Made by a program: the position numbers and the translations under genes | Assembly: GCF_019145495.1 (NCBI RefSeq) | Contig: NZ_JAHSTU010000006.1 | Location: forward strand, 62,001 to 126,000 | Reading direction: 5' to 3' | Origin: Pseudomonas azerbaijanoccidentalis | GTDB lineage: Bacteria > Pseudomonadota > Gammaproteobacteria > Pseudomonadales > Pseudomonadaceae | DNA length: 64,000 bases | In this document: one piece after another, positions 1 to 7,385 of the stretch | Position numbering within the stretch: the stretch's first letter is position 1 | Layout of the letters: each line of letters opens with the position of its first letter | The notes under the pieces: generated by a model | The model's input: only the letters and a program-made list of their open reading frames with translations | Database searches by the model: none | Told to the model about the DNA's origin: nothing

Positions 1-563
1 AAATGCCCTTGGCCATCGGCAAACACCACGCAGTGCCCCCGCGCCCGGTGTTCGAAGTGGTAATGAAGCCGTTCCTGGGCGCACAAGCGCTGAACAAATT
101 GCAGGTCCGATTCACGGTACTGCGTGCAGTAGTCGCGCAACGGGTAATCGCCATCCAGTTCGAAGCGCCGGTTGTGCCCGACAATCCCATGCTCCCTGAG
201 CACCTGATCGAGGATCTGCGGCACGCTCCTTCCACTGAAAATGCGCTGGCTGAAGCGCTGGGCAAGACACCCCAGCCTCGGCCCAAGGCGCACATGACAG
301 AGCCGGAGGGTCGACCCGTGGTCACGCTGGACAAGTTCCTGCAACTGACCGTGCACGCTGTTTCCCTGCGGTCCGAAATGCAGCGAAGCCGAACGGTAAA
401 GCAGGCTGGCGAGGTCGAGCGTCGGGTCTTCGATCAGCAATTCCATATCGAACACGAACGGCTCGCTGATGGCTTCTCTACCGGTAAAGGCCAGGACTTC
501 GAAGGTGTCGGACAGACCTGCTACGTCCAGGCGAAATTCCGGTTCGTTGGCTGGATCGAACAT
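1..563 (-). CDS. vgrG: Type VI secretion tip protein VgrG/TssI, N-terminal fragment
   Basis: Read leftward from the ATG at 563, the frame stays open to the window edge, so only about 187 N-terminal residues are present and the 3' end is missing. The protein starts MFDPANEPEFRLDVAGLSD and continues with SEPFVFDMELLIEDP, a stretch on sequence mapping to the gp27-like beta domain that opens VgrG proteins. VgrG trimers form the spike at the end of the Hcp tube of the type VI secretion system and carry effectors on their C-terminus or through adaptors. The effector genes that normally follow vgrG would lie beyond position 1 and cannot be seen. No other type VI genes are in the window, so this may be an orphan vgrG island. 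The ribosome binding site is weak. The family call is firm; the exact subfamily is unknown. Confidence 0.85.
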   Translation of the reverse strand, partial: MFDPANEPEFRLDVAGLSDTFEVLAFTGREAISEPFVFDMELLIEDPTLDLASLLYRSASLHFGPQGNSVHGQLQELVQRDHGSTLRLCHVRLGPRLGCLAQRFSQRIFSGRSVPQILDQVLREHGIVGHNRRFELDGDYPLRDYCTQYRESDLQFVQRLCAQERLHYHFEHRARGHCVVFADGQGH

Positions 564-735
564 CGGCGATTCTCTACAGGAGGGGCGGCCGGGGATTCTC
601 GCCGAGAGACATGGCCGAGTAGAGAGGCGAAGTACAACTTAGGAAATGACCTACGCGAAAAGAGGACCAAATGGCTTGGATAGCCGAGGACGTAGGTCGT
701 TTCGCCTGGAAAAAGAGAGTCGCCGCACCAGGTCA

Positions 736-770
736 TCTGAAATTTCCGCAGCGAACGGGAAATTTTCAGA
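736..770 (-). terminator. Hairpin after speA
   Basis: TCTGAAATTTCC and GGAAATTTTCAGA form a near-perfect inverted repeat around a nine-base loop, starting about 25 bases past the speA stop. There is no long U tract after the stem on the speA strand, so it is a candidate 3' hairpin or a terminator of weak form. It sits between speA and the vgrG start. Confidence 0.45.
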
Positions 771-795
771 CAACCTGATGAGCGTGGTGCTTACC

Positions 796-2709
796 TCAGG
801 AAGACAGGTAAGACGAACGGGTCAGCCCCAGACGCAAGGCATCGAGGAACTGGGTGCGCTCGGAGGCACTGATGCGGGCACTGGCGCACTTGTCACGGTA
901 GTGGGTCATCAGCTCTTCCGGCGACAAGTGCACGTAACGCAGCATGTCCTCGATGGTGTCGTGGGTTTCGATACCGGCGTGGTACACGCTACCGTCTGCG
1001 TTCTGGTAGATGTTCACCGAATCGGTGTCACCGAACAGGTTGTGCATGTCGCCGAGGATTTCCTGGTAAGCGCCCACCAGGAACACGCCCAGCAAGTAGT
1101 CTTCGCCCTCGTTCAGACCGTGCACCGGCAGGCTGGTCTCGATACTCTGCTCGTCGACGTACTGGTTGATCTTGCCGTCGGAGTCACAGGTCAGGTCTTG
1201 CAGCACCGCACGACGCAGCGGCTCTTCGTCGAGACGGTGCAGCGGGATGATCGGCAGGACCTGGTCGATGGCCCAGGTGTCCGGCAGGCTCTGGAATACC
1301 GAGAAGTTGCAGATGTACTTGTCGGCCAGCTTGTCGTTGAGTTCGTCCAGCACCTGACGGTGCGAACGCTGACGCGCTTTCAACGAGTTGTGCAGGCGAC
1401 GGCAGACAGCGAAGTAGCACTGTTCGGCCAGGGCTTTTTCAGCCAGGGTCAGCTTGCCATCGGCGTACTGGGCAGCCACATCGCTCATGTAGTGCGTGGC
1501 GCGCCAGTAGGTTTCGGTGACCATCTCGATATCGGTCGGACCCAGCAGGTCCACCAGCCACTGCACGGTTTCCGGCAGCGCTTCCTTGTTTTCGATCTGC
1601 GGCACGTCGTCGTTGTGTTTCTCGACGTCGGTCACCTGGATCACCAGCATGGCGTGGTGCGCGGTCAGGGAACGACCGCTTTCGGAGAAGATGTTCGGGT
1701 GCGGCAGGTTCTGCGCATCGCAGAACTCCTTGAGCATCCCGACCACGACACCGGCGTAGTCGTCCATGTCGTAGTTGATCGAACTGGCGTTACGCGAGTG
1801 CGTACCATCGTAGTCCACGCCCAGGCCACCGCCGACGTCGATGTGGTCCACCGGCAGGCCGAGGTTGCGCAGTTCGCCGTAGTAACGGATCGCTTCCTTG
1901 AAGCCGTGCTGGTAGTCCGCCAGGTTGGCGATCTGCGAACCCATGTGGAAGTGCAGCAGGCGGATGCCCTGATCCAGACCCGCCGCGCGGAAACGCTCGA
2001 CCACCGACAGCAGTTGAGCCGCCGACAGACCGAACTTGGATTTCTCGCCGCCGGTGTCCGCCCATTTGCTCGATGCCAGGGACGACAGACGCACGCGCAG
2101 ACCGACCTGAGGCTTGACCTTGAGCGAGTTGGCTTCTTCGATCACCAGGCCGACTTCGGATTCTTTCTCGATCACGATGAACACGTTGTGGCCGAGCTTC
2201 TGACCCATCAACGCCAGGCGAATGAACTCACGGTCCTTGTAACCATTGCAGACGATGGTACCGCCCTTCGGCGCCAGCGCCAGCACCGCCAGCAGCTCAG
2301 GCTTGGAGCCGGCTTCCAGGCCAATGGACACGTTCTGGGTGGCGATGATGTTCTCGATCACCGCTTCTTGCTGGTTGACCTTGATCGGGTACAGCGCGGT
2401 GTACTTGCTCTGGTATTCCAGACGCTCGATGTTCGAATCAAACGCGCCGGTCAGCTGACGCACGCGGTCTTGCAAAATGTCGGGGAAGCGCACCAGCAAC
2501 GGCAAGGACAGGCCGCTTTGGCGCAGCTGGTCGACTTGCTCGAACAGGTCGATGGGTGAGCTGCTCGGACCGTTCGGACGAACTTCGACGCGACCGGCGT
2601 CATTGATCGCGAAATACCCGGCCCCCCAATGGCGAATCCCGTAAACACTGCGGCTGTCCGCAACTGTCCATTGGCTGCCATCGTCTTTGCGTGTGCGTCG
2701 TACGGACAT
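796..2709 (-). CDS. speA: Biosynthetic arginine decarboxylase SpeA
   Basis: Converts L-arginine to agmatine and CO2, the first step of the agmatine route to putrescine and spermidine. It is a 637-residue cytosolic PLP enzyme of the alanine-racemase-fold group IV decarboxylases, and the length fits bacterial SpeA. The PLP lysine is in YPIKVNQQ (Lys110). The glycine-rich phosphate-binding stretch DVGGGLGVDYDG and the acidic motif FSESGRSLTAHH are present. The C-terminal part with the SLPDTWAIDQVLPIIPLHRL block is intact. The start MSVRRTRKDDGSQWTV matches pseudomonad SpeA proteins. It is transcribed leftward after the YciH-like gene with a 218-base gap that contains a 14-base inverted repeat, so it probably has its own promoter. 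In P. aeruginosa the gene lies next to the same neighbours (PA4839). Confidence 0.96.
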   Translation of the reverse strand: MSVRRTRKDDGSQWTVADSRSVYGIRHWGAGYFAINDAGRVEVRPNGPSSSPIDLFEQVDQLRQSGLSLPLLVRFPDILQDRVRQLTGAFDSNIERLEYQSKYTALYPIKVNQQEAVIENIIATQNVSIGLEAGSKPELLAVLALAPKGGTIVCNGYKDREFIRLALMGQKLGHNVFIVIEKESEVGLVIEEANSLKVKPQVGLRVRLSSLASSKWADTGGEKSKFGLSAAQLLSVVERFRAAGLDQGIRLLHFHMGSQIANLADYQHGFKEAIRYYGELRNLGLPVDHIDVGGGLGVDYDGTHSRNASSINYDMDDYAGVVVGMLKEFCDAQNLPHPNIFSESGRSLTAHHAMLVIQVTDVEKHNDDVPQIENKEALPETVQWLVDLLGPTDIEMVTETYWRATHYMSDVAAQYADGKLTLAEKALAEQCYFAVCRRLHNSLKARQRSHRQVLDELNDKLADKYICNFSVFQSLPDTWAIDQVLPIIPLHRLDEEPLRRAVLQDLTCDSDGKINQYVDEQSIETSLPVHGLNEGEDYLLGVFLVGAYQEILGDMHNLFGDTDSVNIYQNADGSVYHAGIETHDTIEDMLRYVHLSPEELMTHYRDKCASARISASERTQFLDALRLGLTRSSYLSS

Positions 2710-2846
2710 CGAAGTCCCCTATAAAGAAGTCATAGTGCGTCGCCTGGTTTCAGGCCGGCGCAGTCTAAAGAATGAAAATGACGGTTCGTCAACGAGGGGG
2801 TAGACCCCGCCGACCGCAGTGAGTTTAGAAACCGGTCATGAACAGG

Positions 2847-2923
2847 CTCTGTGAAAACCATAGTGACGACGCCGGACCTGAGATAATCAGGGCTGGATCA
2901 AGCCGCGGGTGGTTTTCACAGAG
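2847..2923. repeat. 14-bp inverted repeat with 49-base spacer
   Basis: CTCTGTGAAAACCA at 2847-2860 and its exact reverse complement TGGTTTTCACAGAG at 2910-2923 flank 49 bases. The right arm ends five bases from the stop of the YciH-like gene. It does not resemble the two REP families found elsewhere in the window. It could be a terminator-like structure for the upstream gene, a regulatory hairpin in the speA leader, or the ends of a very small mobile remnant. Confidence 0.7.
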
Positions 2924-2927
2924 GCTG

Positions 2928-3299
2928 CTAGCCGCCGGACTTCTTCGCTTTGAAACCGTGTTTGATCAGCTCTGCCAAGAGTAGCTCGACATGATCACCC
3001 TGGATTTCAATGATCCCGTCTTTCAACGCCCCGCCGGTACCGCAGCGTTTCTTCAACGTCGTGGCCAGTTCCTTGAGCGCGTCTTCGGCCAAGGGCACGC
3101 CGGTGATGGTCGTCACCGTCTTGCCGCCACGGCCCTTGCTTTCGCGACGCACGCGCGCAATGCCGTCGCCGGCCGGGATAACGGTCTGTTTGCAGATACA
3201 GGCGTCCACCGGTTTACTGCAATCCGGGCAATGACGACCTGCGTCGGTGGAAAATACCAGGCCACCAAGGGCGGCGAAGGATGCGGCTTTTTTGGCCAC
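2928..3299 (-). CDS. SUI1/eIF1-like translation factor YciH
   Basis: A 123-residue member of the SUI1/eIF1 superfamily (E. coli YciH type), thought to affect start-codon fidelity on the 30S subunit. An N-terminal zinc-knuckle-like segment HCPDCSKPVDACIC is followed by a basic loop RRESKGRGGKTVTTITG and the SUI1 fold ending LIKHGFKAKKSGG. The frame is open further upstream, but that part is REP sequence. The GTG at 3299 has GAGGA six bases before it and gives the family length (VAKKAASFAALGG), so it is taken as the start. It is leftward, between a Nudix gene and speA, the order seen at PA4840. The family call is firm, while its cellular role in Pseudomonas is not settled. Confidence 0.88.
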   Translation of the reverse strand: MAKKAASFAALGGLVFSTDAGRHCPDCSKPVDACICKQTVIPAGDGIARVRRESKGRGGKTVTTITGVPLAEDALKELATTLKKRCGTGGALKDGIIEIQGDHVELLLAELIKHGFKAKKSGG

Positions 3300-3411
3300 C
3301 GGCAATCCTCTTGGGAGGACAAAGACTGGTCGCGGCACTCGGGAAGTGCCCTCGACCGCGAAGCCCCACTCAGGCAGGGGCAGCGCTACTGAAACGGTAC
3401 AACTCTTTATA

Positions 3412-3501
3412 TAGGAGCTGACGAGTGCAACGAGGCTGCGATCTTTTGATTTTGAATCAAAAAGCAAAGTCAAACGATCGCAGCCTGCGGCAGCTCCTAC
3501 A
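3412..3501. repeat. REP doublet, GGAGCTGcCGcAGGCTGCGATC family
   Basis: TAGGAGCTGACGAGTGCAAC, then GAGGCTGCGATC, faces its inverted partner GATCGCAGCCTGCGGCAGCTCCTA around a short spacer rich in TTTTGAT. Two inverted REP units make a long imperfect hairpin of REPIN type. It lies between the Nudix gene and the YciH-like gene. Confidence 0.85.
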
Positions 3502-3583
3502 GGAAGCAATACCGGTTCAGCTTGAAAAGGTCGCGCAGTGTAACGGCAAAAACGCCGATTGCTAAGAGCCAATCGGCGCCAAT

Positions 3584-4141
3584 TTATGCCTCTTTTGCGA
3601 CGTCTTCGCCCCGTGAGCGCAGATAGCGCTTCAACGCGGCCAAAGAGTCCGGGCAGTAAGGCTTTTGCTCAATTTCAAGCATGACCTGATCGATGGGGAT
3701 AAAGCGCGCTTCCAGCACCTCTTCAGGTTGCAGGATCAAGGGGCCATCCCACACGGCCGAAAACGCCGAACACCACAGCCGATTGCCGGTGTCTTCAAAG
3801 AAAAAGTGGTCATGGGCGGTCAGTTCGACACCGCTCACCCCCAGCTCTTCCTCCAGCTCCCGGGCCGCCGACTCGGCGTAGGTTTCCGTGGCAAGCACCA
3901 TGCCGCCTGCCGCCACGTCCCAATAACCGGGATAGATCGCCTTGCTGAGCGTGCGCCGATGCACGCAAAGCTCGCCGGCCGAGTTGAACAACATAATGTA
4001 GGTGCCGCGCCCGATCAGCCCGCGTTCGCGCAAATCGGAACGGACCAGGGCGCCGAGCAGGTTGTCCTGCTCGTCGACCCAGGCGATCTGTTCGGCATCG
4101 GAAGCCACGCGATGCGCAGCTTCCCTCGCGTTATCGACCAT
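3584..4141 (-). CDS. Nudix hydrolase, YfcD-like
   Basis: A 185-residue Nudix hydrolase, a class that cleaves nucleoside diphosphates linked to another group with Mg2+. The full Nudix box GX5EX7REUXEEXGU is at residues 80-102 (G-MVLAT-E-TYAESAA-RELEEELGV) with all catalytic acidic residues. The N-terminal segment VDEQDNLLGALVRSDLRERG and the HRRTLSKAIYPGYWDV block resemble the E. coli YfcD group, which is itself similar to isopentenyl-diphosphate isomerase. The substrate cannot be told from sequence. It starts three bases after the DUF2333 stop, so the two are probably co-transcribed. Corresponds in position to PA4841. Confidence 0.88.
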   Translation of the reverse strand: MVDNAREAAHRVASDAEQIAWVDEQDNLLGALVRSDLRERGLIGRGTYIMLFNSAGELCVHRRTLSKAIYPGYWDVAAGGMVLATETYAESAARELEEELGVSGVELTAHDHFFFEDTGNRLWCSAFSAVWDGPLILQPEEVLEARFIPIDQVMLEIEQKPYCPDSLAALKRYLRSRGEDVAKEA

Positions 4142-4144
4142 GAC

Positions 4145-5212
4145 TCAGCCCTGATTGAGCAGTTGACGCAAATCGATCACTGCCGCGTTGGCCCGCGAAA
4201 TGTAGTTGGCCATGACCAGCGAGTGGTTGGCCAACACGCCGAAGCCGCTGCCATTGAGGATCATTGGGCTCCATACCGGCTCCTGCGACGCTTCCAGTTC
4301 ACGAATGATCTGGCGCACGCTGACCGTGGCGTTCTTCTTGGCCAATACGTCGGCGAAGTCGACTTCAATGGCGCGCAGCAAATGCGACAAGGCCCAGGCC
4401 TGGCCACGAGCTTCGTAGAACACGTTGTCGATCTGCAGCCATGGAGTCTCGACGATTTCTTCATCGACTTGCGGTGCCACACCCGGCGCCACGACCTCGG
4501 TCTTCAGCGCGGTATTGAGCTTGACCCGGCCAACGCTGGCCGACAGCCGTTGCGACAGCGAACCCAGACGGGTGCCGACGTCGCCCAGCCAGTTGTTCAG
4601 GTTGTCGGCGCGGGCATAGAACAGCGCGCTCTTCTGGTTCGGGTCGGACAGACGCGCCTGATAACGGCTCAGGGAATTGATGCCTTCCTGATACTCGGAC
4701 TCACTGGATGGCAGCACCCAGCTTTTGTTGTCGAAGTTGAAACGCGGCTCGGCCTTGGCCAGGTCGGCGTCTTCGGCGGACTGCGACTGCGAGCGGGCGA
4801 AGTCTTTGCGCAGTGCGCGGCTCAGGTCGCGGACCTGCACCAGCACGCCATATTCCCAGCTCGGCATGTTGTCCATCCACAGACCCGGCGGAAAGCGGTC
4901 GTTGGAAATGTAGCCGCCCTGCTTGGTCAGCAACGTACCGGCAACGGTCTTGAGGGTTTCGACCGTGGTGTAGCCGACCACCATCTGCTTGCCTTCTTTT
5001 TCGGCAGCCATTTGCGCCGTCTGCTGCACGGGGAACAGCGCAGGTTCCTGGCTCCAGTACCATCCCAGAGCAATCGCCACCAGCAGGTAGAGACCGATCA
5101 GTGTGGCCAACGCGCGGCTGAACAACAGGCCGCCCAGATAACTGCGGGTGGCCGATTTCGGTTCGGCGGCACGTTCAGGCGCACTGCCTGCGCGGTTTTT
5201 CCAGTCCAGCAT
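4145..5212 (-). CDS. DUF2333 family membrane-anchored protein
   Basis: A 355-residue protein of the uncharacterised DUF2333 family. Residues 1-25 are polar. One transmembrane helix follows at about 31-52 (ALATLIGLYLLVAIALGW), and the rest is a soluble, probably periplasmic, alpha-helical domain with no known catalytic motif. It has regions such as GGYISNDRFPPGLWMDNMP and WEYGVLVQVRDLSRALRKDF that look highly conserved. It is the first gene of a leftward pair with the Nudix hydrolase and is divergent from gcbA. Positional equivalent of PA4842. No function is known. Confidence 0.82.
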   Translation of the reverse strand: MLDWKNRAGSAPERAAEPKSATRSYLGGLLFSRALATLIGLYLLVAIALGWYWSQEPALFPVQQTAQMAAEKEGKQMVVGYTTVETLKTVAGTLLTKQGGYISNDRFPPGLWMDNMPSWEYGVLVQVRDLSRALRKDFARSQSQSAEDADLAKAEPRFNFDNKSWVLPSSESEYQEGINSLSRYQARLSDPNQKSALFYARADNLNNWLGDVGTRLGSLSQRLSASVGRVKLNTALKTEVVAPGVAPQVDEEIVETPWLQIDNVFYEARGQAWALSHLLRAIEVDFADVLAKKNATVSVRQIIRELEASQEPVWSPMILNGSGFGVLANHSLVMANYISRANAAVIDLRQLLNQG

Positions 5213-5665
5213 GGCGATATCCTTTCAATCACTTGAGTTCATCGGTTCGACCACAACCATACAACAACGTGCCTTTGCCCGGCACCCGCCGTTGCCTTGA
5301 TGCCGAAAATTAAACCCGCGGTGCAATCAACAGGCTCATCACCAGCGGTTCGCTGAAGTTGCGCCTAGGGGAATCCCCTAGGGGATAAAACGGTACGCAG
5401 GCACATTCTGACCTGCTCAAAAAACAGTCGCATCCGCGACAGGCCGACGACTCAATAATGCCCATCCGAATCAAGCCACAAGCCCCGAAATCCCCGCCCT
5501 GCAAGCCCCTCATGAGAACCACTGGCCAATTACAGACTGATCAGTCAGAAACTGAATGCGTCCGCTTTGCAGATTATTGACGTACAGCACTCATGTCATC
5601 GCAAAGTGGTGCTAGCATAGAGCCACCACTCGACCTCAGCGTGCACCCTAACTAGTAGTCAGGAT
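5213..5665. promoter_or_regulatory. Divergent regulatory region with perfect palindrome
   Basis: This 453-base non-coding region separates the leftward DUF2333/Nudix pair from rightward gcbA. It holds a perfect dyad CCTAGGGGAATCCCCTAGG at 5364-5382 directly followed by GGATAAAA. The short open frames here have no ribosome binding site or family resemblance. The palindrome looks like a transcription factor operator (8-base arms, 3-base centre). The gcbA start is preceded by AGGAT. No riboswitch or RNA gene is seen. Confidence 0.6.
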
Positions 5666-7336
5666 ATGACCGAGCCAGAAGACCCCAGCCGCGAGCGCCT
5701 CAAGCACCACTTTGCCCAGCGGGTAATTCATCAAGCACGTCAGATTCTTGAGATTTGGCAGCGCCTGCAACGTAGCGAGTGGTCAATCACCGATTTGTCG
5801 GAACTGAGCGAGGCGAACCTGCGCCTGCTGCGGTTCGCCGAGCGTTTCGAGCAGCCGGAACACACGCTACTGGCTCGCCACATCAGTCAGTCACTGGAAG
5901 CTGTCGACGCCAACCGCGGACGCTTGAGCAGTGGCCTGATCACCGACCTCAATCGCCTGATGCAGCGCCTGTCTCGCACCGGCCTGCGCCATGGCGACCA
6001 ACTCGACCAGACGTTCCTGCCGCCACTGCGCAAGCCGATCTACGTGATGCTGCAGGATCACGACCGTGGCGAGCGACTGGCCAAGCAACTGGAATTCTTC
6101 GGGCTCAGCGCCCAGTCACTGGACAGCGTAGCGGCGTTTCGCTCGTCGATGGTCGAGCGCCTGCCGGCGGCGATTGTCATGGACGTGGATTTCAGCGGCC
6201 CCGGCATCGGCCTGAAGCTGGCGTCCGAAGCCCAGGAAGGCCTCGACCATCAACTGCCGCTGCTGTTCTTCAGCCTGCACGAAACCGATACCCCGACCCG
6301 ACTCGCCGCCGTGCGTGCCGGGGGCCAGGAATTCCTCACCGGCACCCTCGAAGCGTCGAGCCTGCTGGAGAAAATCGAAGTCCTGACCTGTGTGGCCCAG
6401 TACGAACCTTATAAAGTGCTGATCATCGATGATTCACGCGCCCAGGCTTTGCACACCGAGCGCCTGCTCAACAGCGCGGGGATCGTTACCCGGACCTTGA
6501 TCGAACCGATCCAGGCCATGGCCGAACTGGCGGATTTCCAGCCGGACCTGATCATCCTCGACATGTACATGCCGGCCTGCACCGGTACCGAACTGGCCAA
6601 AGTGATCCGCCACAACGACCGCTATGTCAGCGTGCCGATCATTTACCTGTCCGCCGAAGACGACCTGGACAAACAGCTCGACGCCATGAGCGAAGGCGGC
6701 GATGACTTCCTGACCAAGCCGATCAAGCCACGGCACCTGATCACCACCGTGCGCAATCGCGCGGCGCGGGCGCGCAACCTCAAGGCGCGAATGGTCCGCG
6801 ACAGCCTCACTGGGCTGTACAACCACACCCACATCCTGCAACTGCTCGAAGACTGCTCGTTCCGCTCTCGCCGCGAAAACAAGCCGCTGAGCTTTGCGAT
6901 GCTCGACATCGATCACTTCAAGCGCGTCAACGACAGTCACGGCCACCCCATGGGCGACCGGGTGATCAAGAGTTTGGCGCTGTTCCTCAAGCAGCGTTTG
7001 CGCAAAACCGACTATATCGGGCGTTACGGCGGCGAAGAGTTCGCCATTGTCATGCCGGACACCGACCTTGAGGCGGCCTACAACGTCCTCGATGAAATCC
7101 GCCAGCGGTTTGCCGAAATCCACTACCCGGCGCAGCCCCAGGATTTGTGGTGCACCTTCAGCGCCGGGGTGGTGGAGTTGTGTGAAACCTCCGACAGCCT
7201 GTCGATGGCCAGCCAGGCGGACGAGGCGCTGTACCGCGCCAAAGGTGCCGGGCGCAATCGTGTCCAGGCGGCCGGGACGTCAAAGCAAAGTGCCACTTTT
7301 TCATCGCAATTGACCCCGCTGGTCATAACCCTGTAA
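5666..7336 (+). CDS. gcbA: Response-regulator diguanylate cyclase GcbA-like
   Basis: Makes cyclic di-GMP from two GTP. The 556-residue protein has, in order, a helical N-terminal region (1-110), a degenerate receiver (about 125-245), a canonical receiver (about 250-370) and a GGDEF domain (about 380-540). In the second receiver the acidic pair IIDDS and the phosphoacceptor Asp299 (IILDMYMPA) are present with the lysine in FLTKPIKP. The GGDEF signature is GGEEF at 455-459, a functional variant, and RKTD at 446-449 is an intact inhibitory I-site. The first receiver lacks the conserved lysine (FLTGTLE, Gly226). Domain order and synteny match P. aeruginosa PA4843 and P. fluorescens GcbA, a cyclase that promotes surface attachment and lowers flagellar motility. 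No kinase partner lies adjacent. Confidence 0.85.
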   Translation: MTEPEDPSRERLKHHFAQRVIHQARQILEIWQRLQRSEWSITDLSELSEANLRLLRFAERFEQPEHTLLARHISQSLEAVDANRGRLSSGLITDLNRLMQRLSRTGLRHGDQLDQTFLPPLRKPIYVMLQDHDRGERLAKQLEFFGLSAQSLDSVAAFRSSMVERLPAAIVMDVDFSGPGIGLKLASEAQEGLDHQLPLLFFSLHETDTPTRLAAVRAGGQEFLTGTLEASSLLEKIEVLTCVAQYEPYKVLIIDDSRAQALHTERLLNSAGIVTRTLIEPIQAMAELADFQPDLIILDMYMPACTGTELAKVIRHNDRYVSVPIIYLSAEDDLDKQLDAMSEGGDDFLTKPIKPRHLITTVRNRAARARNLKARMVRDSLTGLYNHTHILQLLEDCSFRSRRENKPLSFAMLDIDHFKRVNDSHGHPMGDRVIKSLALFLKQRLRKTDYIGRYGGEEFAIVMPDTDLEAAYNVLDEIRQRFAEIHYPAQPQDLWCTFSAGVVELCETSDSLSMASQADEALYRAKGAGRNRVQAAGTSKQSATFSSQLTPLVITL

Positions 7337-7385
7337 CAGAAACGCAATAACTTCAGGCGCTTACCATTTCTGCCGTTGGTAGTCC

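Noticed and set aside
3..683. Long rightward open frame at the left edge
   Set aside because: It is antisense to a leftward frame with clear VgrG sequence and has no family resemblance of its own.
646..2559. 637-residue rightward open frame over speA
   Set aside because: It is the complement of the arginine decarboxylase gene, and its composition (many His, Gln, Val) is that of an antisense shadow in high-G+C DNA.
5310..5522. 70-codon leftward open frame in the gcbA upstream region
   Set aside because: No ribosome binding site and no family resemblance, and it covers the palindrome at 5364-5382.
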